From Pseudomonas azotoformans (GTDB lineage: Bacteria > Pseudomonadota > Gammaproteobacteria > Pseudomonadales > Pseudomonadaceae): 64,000 bases of DNA. The stretch spans positions 1,364,001 to 1,428,000 of the forward strand of contig NZ_CP014546.1 of NCBI RefSeq assembly GCF_001579805.1, read 5' to 3'. A program made the translations under genes and the position numbers. Below the pieces are notes generated by a model that made no database searches, was not told where the DNA came from, and worked only from the letters and a program-made list of their open reading frames with translations. Shown in pieces: positions 60,052 to 64,000 of this stretch (position 1 is the stretch's first letter; every line of letters begins with the position of its first letter).

Positions 60052-61956
60052 TTATTGAACGGCTTTACGCGGCACCGAAGGATCGGCCGGCAAGGTAAAA
60101 GAACGCAGATCGATCGTCGGCGCGCCGTCGGCACCCAGGCGATGATCCAGAATCAGCAGCTTGGCGTGGGCCAGGCCCTGGCTGAGTTGGCCGAGGTACT
60201 GTTCCAAAACGAACGCCTGGCCGGCCGTGGCGTAGGCCTTTTGTTCGGCGGCAAAACGCAGGTTGGCCGCCTGGGCGCCCGCGTTCACTTCGCGGGCGGT
60301 GGCTGTGGCCTGATCGCGGGCGGTGCTGGCTTGCAGCAACGCCTGGTTGGTTTGCTCACTAGCCGCGCCGCGTTCGCGGGAAATCAGGGCCTGGGCGCCG
60401 ATCTGCGCAGCTTGCACACCGTGGTAAGCGTTGGCGGCGCCGGCCGGTGGGTGGATCGCCTCCACCACCGTGGCGAGAATTTCTACGCCGCTGTCGAGTG
60501 TTTGCAGGTCGGCCTGCACGGCGCGGCCGATTTCGTCGGCCAGGCTCGTGCGTTGTTCGCCAAGCAATTCGTCGAGGGTGCGTGAGGCAAAGTCATGTAC
60601 GAGGATGCGGCTGGCGGTGCTGCGGATCAGGGTCGGCACGTCCGCGCTGTTATAGGTGGCGGCGAGCGCGGCCTGATCGGTGAGGCCGATGCGGTAGACG
60701 AACCGCACATCCATATTGACGATCTGGAAGCTCTGTTTGTCGCCGCTGCTGCTGGCGATCACCTGGGACTTGTCATTCACATGGCTGGCGTCCCACAAAC
60801 GGTTGGCGATCAGCGGCGCCGGGCCTTCGGCGGGGGCCAGTTCTGGCGTGGCGGCTTCGCTGACGCTGGTGGCCAGTTCATGCACCACGCCGTTTTCCAC
60901 ACTGATCACGCGGCCCAATGGCCATGGCAATCCCGCATGCAAGCCAGGGCCGAACACCTGCACCGGCTTGCCGAAACGTTCATAGATCCCACGACCTTGC
61001 AGGGGCACTTCGTGCACGCCAGTAAGCGCCCAGCCTACCGCCAGCACCACCAGCAACACCGGCAGGAACGCCCGGCGCATGTAGGTAAATGCCCAGATCT
61101 GGCGCAGGTCGATACCAAAGCGGTTGTGCAATTCATGTTGCAGCGCGAGTAAGGGCTGCGGCGGCCAGCGTAACAATCCGGCGATAAAGCTTTGCGCCAT
61201 CAAGCGCGGCTCGACGCGGGGCTGACGTGGGCTGAACAGGGACAACACAGCTCTTAATAGAAACTCCAGCGAGACGAGCGCCGGCAGCAAGCCGATTAAT
61301 ACGGCCAACCTCAGGGGCCAAACGGCGTTGGCCCCGGCAAACAGCAGGCACACCGCACTGACCACCAGGCAAATAATCGCCACCCGGCTCAACTGCGCCA
61401 GTTGCGAGGCTTCCGGCCATTGCGCGGTGGTCTCCTGGGCCAGACGGCGTTCAAACACCAGCACGCCAAACGCCAACCCCAATGCCAGGGCGGCGCCGAT
61501 GCTTGCCGATTGACCGATCGCTGCGGCGGGCAAGGCTAGGTTCCAGAACTCGACAATGCTGACCAACGCCAGCAACGACCAGCCGCCGAGCCACAACACT
61601 GGCGTACCGATCTGTTTGCCAAAGCGCTCCAGAAGGCGCGCGTAGCGGCTTGCGTCTTCAACCGGCGCATCAACCGACGGTTCTTCCAACGCCTGCGCAC
61701 GCCAATCCGCCACCCACCACGCCGATTGCAAGCCAGCTACCAATAACAGCAACGCCGACGCACAGTTGATCAACACCACCGGCCAGATCGACAGCGGCGC
61801 AAACAACGCGACAAACAGCGCCAGCACCCAGCCGGCAACGGCCAACACCGTCAGGCTGATACCGGCCTGGCGCAATCGTCGGGCATGGAACAGCCCCTGT
61901 TGAAAACGCGGAAGGCCTTCCACCGAAGCGCCGTCAGCTTCCAGATCCACTTGCAT
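60052..61956 (-). CDS. Large polytopic SPFH-domain membrane protein
   Basis: A 634-aa protein. The first half (about 25-330) contains around seven hydrophobic helices ('AGISLTVLAVAGWVLALFVA', 'VVLINCASALLLLVAG', 'AAALALGLAFGVLVF' type). The second half is an SPFH domain ('VPLQGRGIYERFGKPVQVFG', 'QIVNMDVRFVYRIGL', 'VVEAIHPPAGAANAY') and an Ala-rich coiled coil. This fusion of a multi-helix domain to an HflK-like part is unlike normal HflK. The ATG at 61956 is preferred over TTG 61980. A Zur-like palindrome lies 28-40 bp upstream. First gene of a four-gene operon ending in a P1B ATPase. Confidence 0.8.
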   Translation of the reverse strand: MQVDLEADGASVEGLPRFQQGLFHARRLRQAGISLTVLAVAGWVLALFVALFAPLSIWPVVLINCASALLLLVAGLQSAWWVADWRAQALEEPSVDAPVEDASRYARLLERFGKQIGTPVLWLGGWSLLALVSIVEFWNLALPAAAIGQSASIGAALALGLAFGVLVFERRLAQETTAQWPEASQLAQLSRVAIICLVVSAVCLLFAGANAVWPLRLAVLIGLLPALVSLEFLLRAVLSLFSPRQPRVEPRLMAQSFIAGLLRWPPQPLLALQHELHNRFGIDLRQIWAFTYMRRAFLPVLLVVLAVGWALTGVHEVPLQGRGIYERFGKPVQVFGPGLHAGLPWPLGRVISVENGVVHELATSVSEAATPELAPAEGPAPLIANRLWDASHVNDKSQVIASSSGDKQSFQIVNMDVRFVYRIGLTDQAALAATYNSADVPTLIRSTASRILVHDFASRTLDELLGEQRTSLADEIGRAVQADLQTLDSGVEILATVVEAIHPPAGAANAYHGVQAAQIGAQALISRERGAASEQTNQALLQASTARDQATATAREVNAGAQAANLRFAAEQKAYATAGQAFVLEQYLGQLSQGLAHAKLLILDHRLGADGAPTIDLRSFTLPADPSVPRKAVQ

Positions 61957-61983
61957 CCACTTATGTCCGCTCGCACACAATTA

Positions 61984-61996
61984 GTTACGATATAAC
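61984..61996. promoter_or_regulatory. Zur-like box upstream of the SPFH-ATPase operon
   Basis: GTTACG-A-TATAAC matches the GTTATA-N-TATAAC palindrome of this window at 10 of 12 defined positions (one arm perfect). It is 28 bp before the first SPFH gene and 147 bp before the opposite gene at 62143. This suggests zinc control, weaker than at the two perfect sites. Confidence 0.6.
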
Positions 61997-62142
61997 ACAA
62001 GGCGTGAAATTTTTGTTTGCTTAGAAGCAGACCGTGACTAAACCCCCAGAAACACGCGCCATCACTGGTGCAGGCCACGAAGAATCGGGCACACTCCAGA
62101 ACAGTTTTTCGCGGGTCCACGGACAAGGAAGCGTCACTCCCC

Positions 62143-62766
62143 ATGATTTCGATCTATCAGCTCAAGCCGCGTTTTCAAAACCTGCTGCGCCCTCTTGTGC
62201 AGCGCCTCTATGACAATGGCACCACCGCCAACCAGATCACCGTGCTGGCCGGCGTGATTTCCTTGCTGGTCGGCCTGCTGATTGCCAGCTTCGCCCAACA
62301 CCTGTGGCTGTTTGCGCTGATCCCGCTGTGGATGATCCTGCGCATGGCGCTCAACGCTATCGACGGCATGCTTGCCCGTGAATTCGGCCAACAGTCGCGC
62401 CTGGGCGCCTACCTGAATGAACTGTGCGATGTGATCGCCGACAGCGCGCTGATCCTGCCGTTTGCGCTGATCCCCGGCGTGAGCCTGGCGCCGGTGCTGC
62501 TGGTGGCGTTGCTGGCGGTGTTCAGCGAATACGCCGGCGTACTGGGGCCGATGGTGGGCGCATCGCGGCGCTATGACGGGCCGATGGGCAAAAGCGATCG
62601 CGCGTTCGTACTCGGGGTACTGGCCACCGGCGTGGCGCTGGGCTGGCTGGGCGCGGGTTGGGTCGACGCCGTGATGTGGCTGGTGGCCGCCCTGCTCGCC
62701 TACACCTTGGTCAACCGGGTGCGTCAGGGCCTCAAAGAACAACAAGAAACCTCACCGATTGCATAA
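62143..62766 (+). CDS. YnbA-like CDP-alcohol phosphatidyltransferase
   Basis: A 207-aa membrane enzyme with about six helices. The CDP-alcohol phosphotransferase motif is 'NAIDGMLAREFGQQSRLGAY' followed by 'LNELCD': the usual D-xx-DG-xx-AR-x8-G-xxx-D-xxx-D has Asn at the first and third Asp. From memory, E. coli YnbA has the same changes, and in E. coli it is clustered with YnbB, YnbC and YnbD. Here a YnbC-like gene follows 11 bp later. The lipid product is unknown. Start 62143 (MISIYQLKPRF) fits the family. Confidence 0.85.
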   Translation: MISIYQLKPRFQNLLRPLVQRLYDNGTTANQITVLAGVISLLVGLLIASFAQHLWLFALIPLWMILRMALNAIDGMLAREFGQQSRLGAYLNELCDVIADSALILPFALIPGVSLAPVLLVALLAVFSEYAGVLGPMVGASRRYDGPMGKSDRAFVLGVLATGVALGWLGAGWVDAVMWLVAALLAYTLVNRVRQGLKEQQETSPIA

Positions 62767-62777
62767 GGATTTTTGCG

Positions 62778-64000
62778 ATGCGCGAACAGCAACAGCACAC
62801 CTTCAGTACCCACGACGGCGTCGAGCTTTTCTACCGGCACTGGCCGGCCACGGAAACTACCGGGCCGCGCAAGGCAATCGTGTTGTTCCATCGCGGCCAT
62901 GAGCATTCGGGACGTATCGCCCACCTGGTGGATGAGCTGAACCTGCCGCAGTTTGATTTCTTCGCCTGGGACGCCCGTGGCCACGGCCAATCCCCCGGCG
63001 AGCGCGGTGACAGCCCCAGCTTCGCCACCAGCGCCCGTGACGTGCAGACCTTCTGCGACCATATCGGCGCCACCTATGGCATCGATGAAGAAAACTTTGC
63101 CGTGATCGCGCAAAGCGTCGGCGCGGTGATTGCCGCGACGTGGGTGCATGACTACGCTCCGAAAATCCGCGCGCTGGTGCTCGCGTCCCCGGCGTTCAAG
63201 GTCAAGCTCTACGTGCCCTTTGCGCGGCCGGGCCTGGCGCTGATGCGCAAGTTGCGTGGCAACTTTTTCGTCAACAGTTACGTCAAGGCCAAGTTCCTCA
63301 GCCATGACCCGGAGCGCGTCGCCTCCTACGACAGCGATCCGCTGATCACCAAGGCAATCTCGGTGAATGTGCTGCTCGGGCCTGTACGAAGCGGCCGACC
63401 GGGTTGTCGCCGATGCCCAGGCGATCCAGGTGCCGACGCAACTGCTGATCTCGGGTTCGGACTTCGTGGTGCACCGCAAACCCCAGCAGCAATTTTTCGA
63501 CCGCCTCGGCAGCCTGAAAAAAGAGCTGCACATTCTCCCCGGTTTCTTCCACGACACCCTGGGCGAACGCGACCGCGCAACTGCTGTGAGCAGCGCCCGG
63601 CGTTTCATCCTGCAGAACTTCGAACACCCGCTGGACCGCGCGTCACTGCTGGACGCCGACAAGCTGGGCGCTACTTGCGCCGAGTCCGAAGCCCTGGCCG
63701 CGCCGCTACCGCGCAACTCTTTGCGCGACCTGTACTGGCGCATGACCCGCGCCAGCATGGGCCTGGGCAAGAACCTGTCGGACGGTGTGAAGCTGGGCTT
63801 CGACACCGGTTTCGACTCGGGCAGCACCCTCGACTACGTGTACCGCAACACGCCCACCGGCAAGGGCGGGCTGGGGCGGATGATCGACACCAACTACCTC
63901 AACTCCATCGGCTGGCGCGGCATTCGCCAGCGCAAGTTGAATGTAGAAGAACTGTTGCGCCTGGCGATGGCCAAGTTGCGCGGGGAAGATCGCGAAGTGC
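62778..64000 (+). pseudogene. YnbC-like bifunctional alpha/beta hydrolase / methyltransferase, frameshifted as given and cut by the window end
   Basis: From ATG 62778 (AAGGA nine bases upstream) an alpha/beta hydrolase domain is readable: 'VLFHRGHEHSGRI', 'WDARGHGQSPGERG', nucleophile Ser in 'AQSVGAV'. At 63378-63380 one extra G in GGG shifts the frame; after removing it, the protein continues smoothly from 'LLGLYEAADRVVADAQ' through the acid/His half of the hydrolase and into 'YWRMTRASMGLGKNLSDGV', the start of the methyltransferase linker. The methyltransferase lies beyond the window. Neither frame meets a stop before base 64000. Likely acts with the YnbA-like enzyme on an unknown lipid. 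Confidence 0.82.

Overview
The window is a GC-rich, gene-dense stretch of a Pseudomonas chromosome, most likely from the P. fluorescens group. This rests on recognisable Pseudomonas gene sets and their order: pycA/pycB with divergent pycR, an RpiR regulator, a GGDEF/EAL protein and uvrD; a dksA2-zigA-amiA-folE2 zinc-starvation cluster; cls next to cfa; and an acetylpolyamine deacetylase with its binding protein. I see no tRNA, rRNA, CRISPR array, insertion sequence or phage gene. No gene-free stretch exceeds about 300 bp.

Layout. 1-6.3 kb: end of an alanine/sodium symporter, an asparaginase, then a 1539-aa protein of the dermonecrotic-toxin-like (DUF6543/ToxA_N-type) class. 6.3-9.6 kb: AraC regulator, acetylpolyamine amidohydrolase and a periplasmic polyamine-binding protein. 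9.6-21.5 kb: a 770-aa relative of the large protein (minus strand), a MocR regulator divergent from paiB and two GNAT acetyltransferases, a second giant relative (1496 aa), and a short-passenger autotransporter. 21.5-32.5 kb: pyruvate carboxylase operon and regulator, a small PA3496-like protein, an RpiR/HexR-like regulator, a PAS-GGDEF-EAL protein and uvrD. 32.5-39.2 kb: Tim44-like and SMI1/KNR4 proteins, a CPA2 antiporter, acyl-CoA thioesterase, a lipoprotein, pdxY and a DUF3301 protein.

39.2-50.7 kb is a zinc-starvation island. One operon (dksA2, zigA, DUF1826, second COG0523 GTPase) and one long operon (folE2, znuC-, znuB- and znuA-like, hisI-like, gamma carbonic anhydrase, pyrC-like, and a threonyl-tRNA synthetase remnant) flank amiA and a small secreted protein. 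Two near-perfect Zur palindromes (GTTATA-N-TATAAC) lie in the two divergent promoter regions. The logic is replacement of zinc enzymes by zinc-sparing paralogues plus zinc uptake and allocation. A third, weaker Zur-like palindrome lies far away, in front of a four-gene operon (62.0-56.1 kb) encoding three SPFH/HflK-HflC-like membrane proteins, one with a His-rich N-terminus, and a P1B-type metal ATPase. I consider this the least described system here.

50.7-56.1 kb: DUF3617 protein, cardiolipin synthase (frameshifted as given), cyclopropane fatty acid synthase, and a bufferin-type operon (bufA-bufB-bufC: Cys-rich peptide, MNIO/DUF692 enzyme and partner). 62.1-64 kb: a YnbA-like CDP-alcohol phosphatidyltransferase and the start of a YnbC-like hydrolase/methyltransferase, also frameshifted as given. 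Both frameshifts are one extra G in a GGGCC context, which hints at consensus errors rather than biology.
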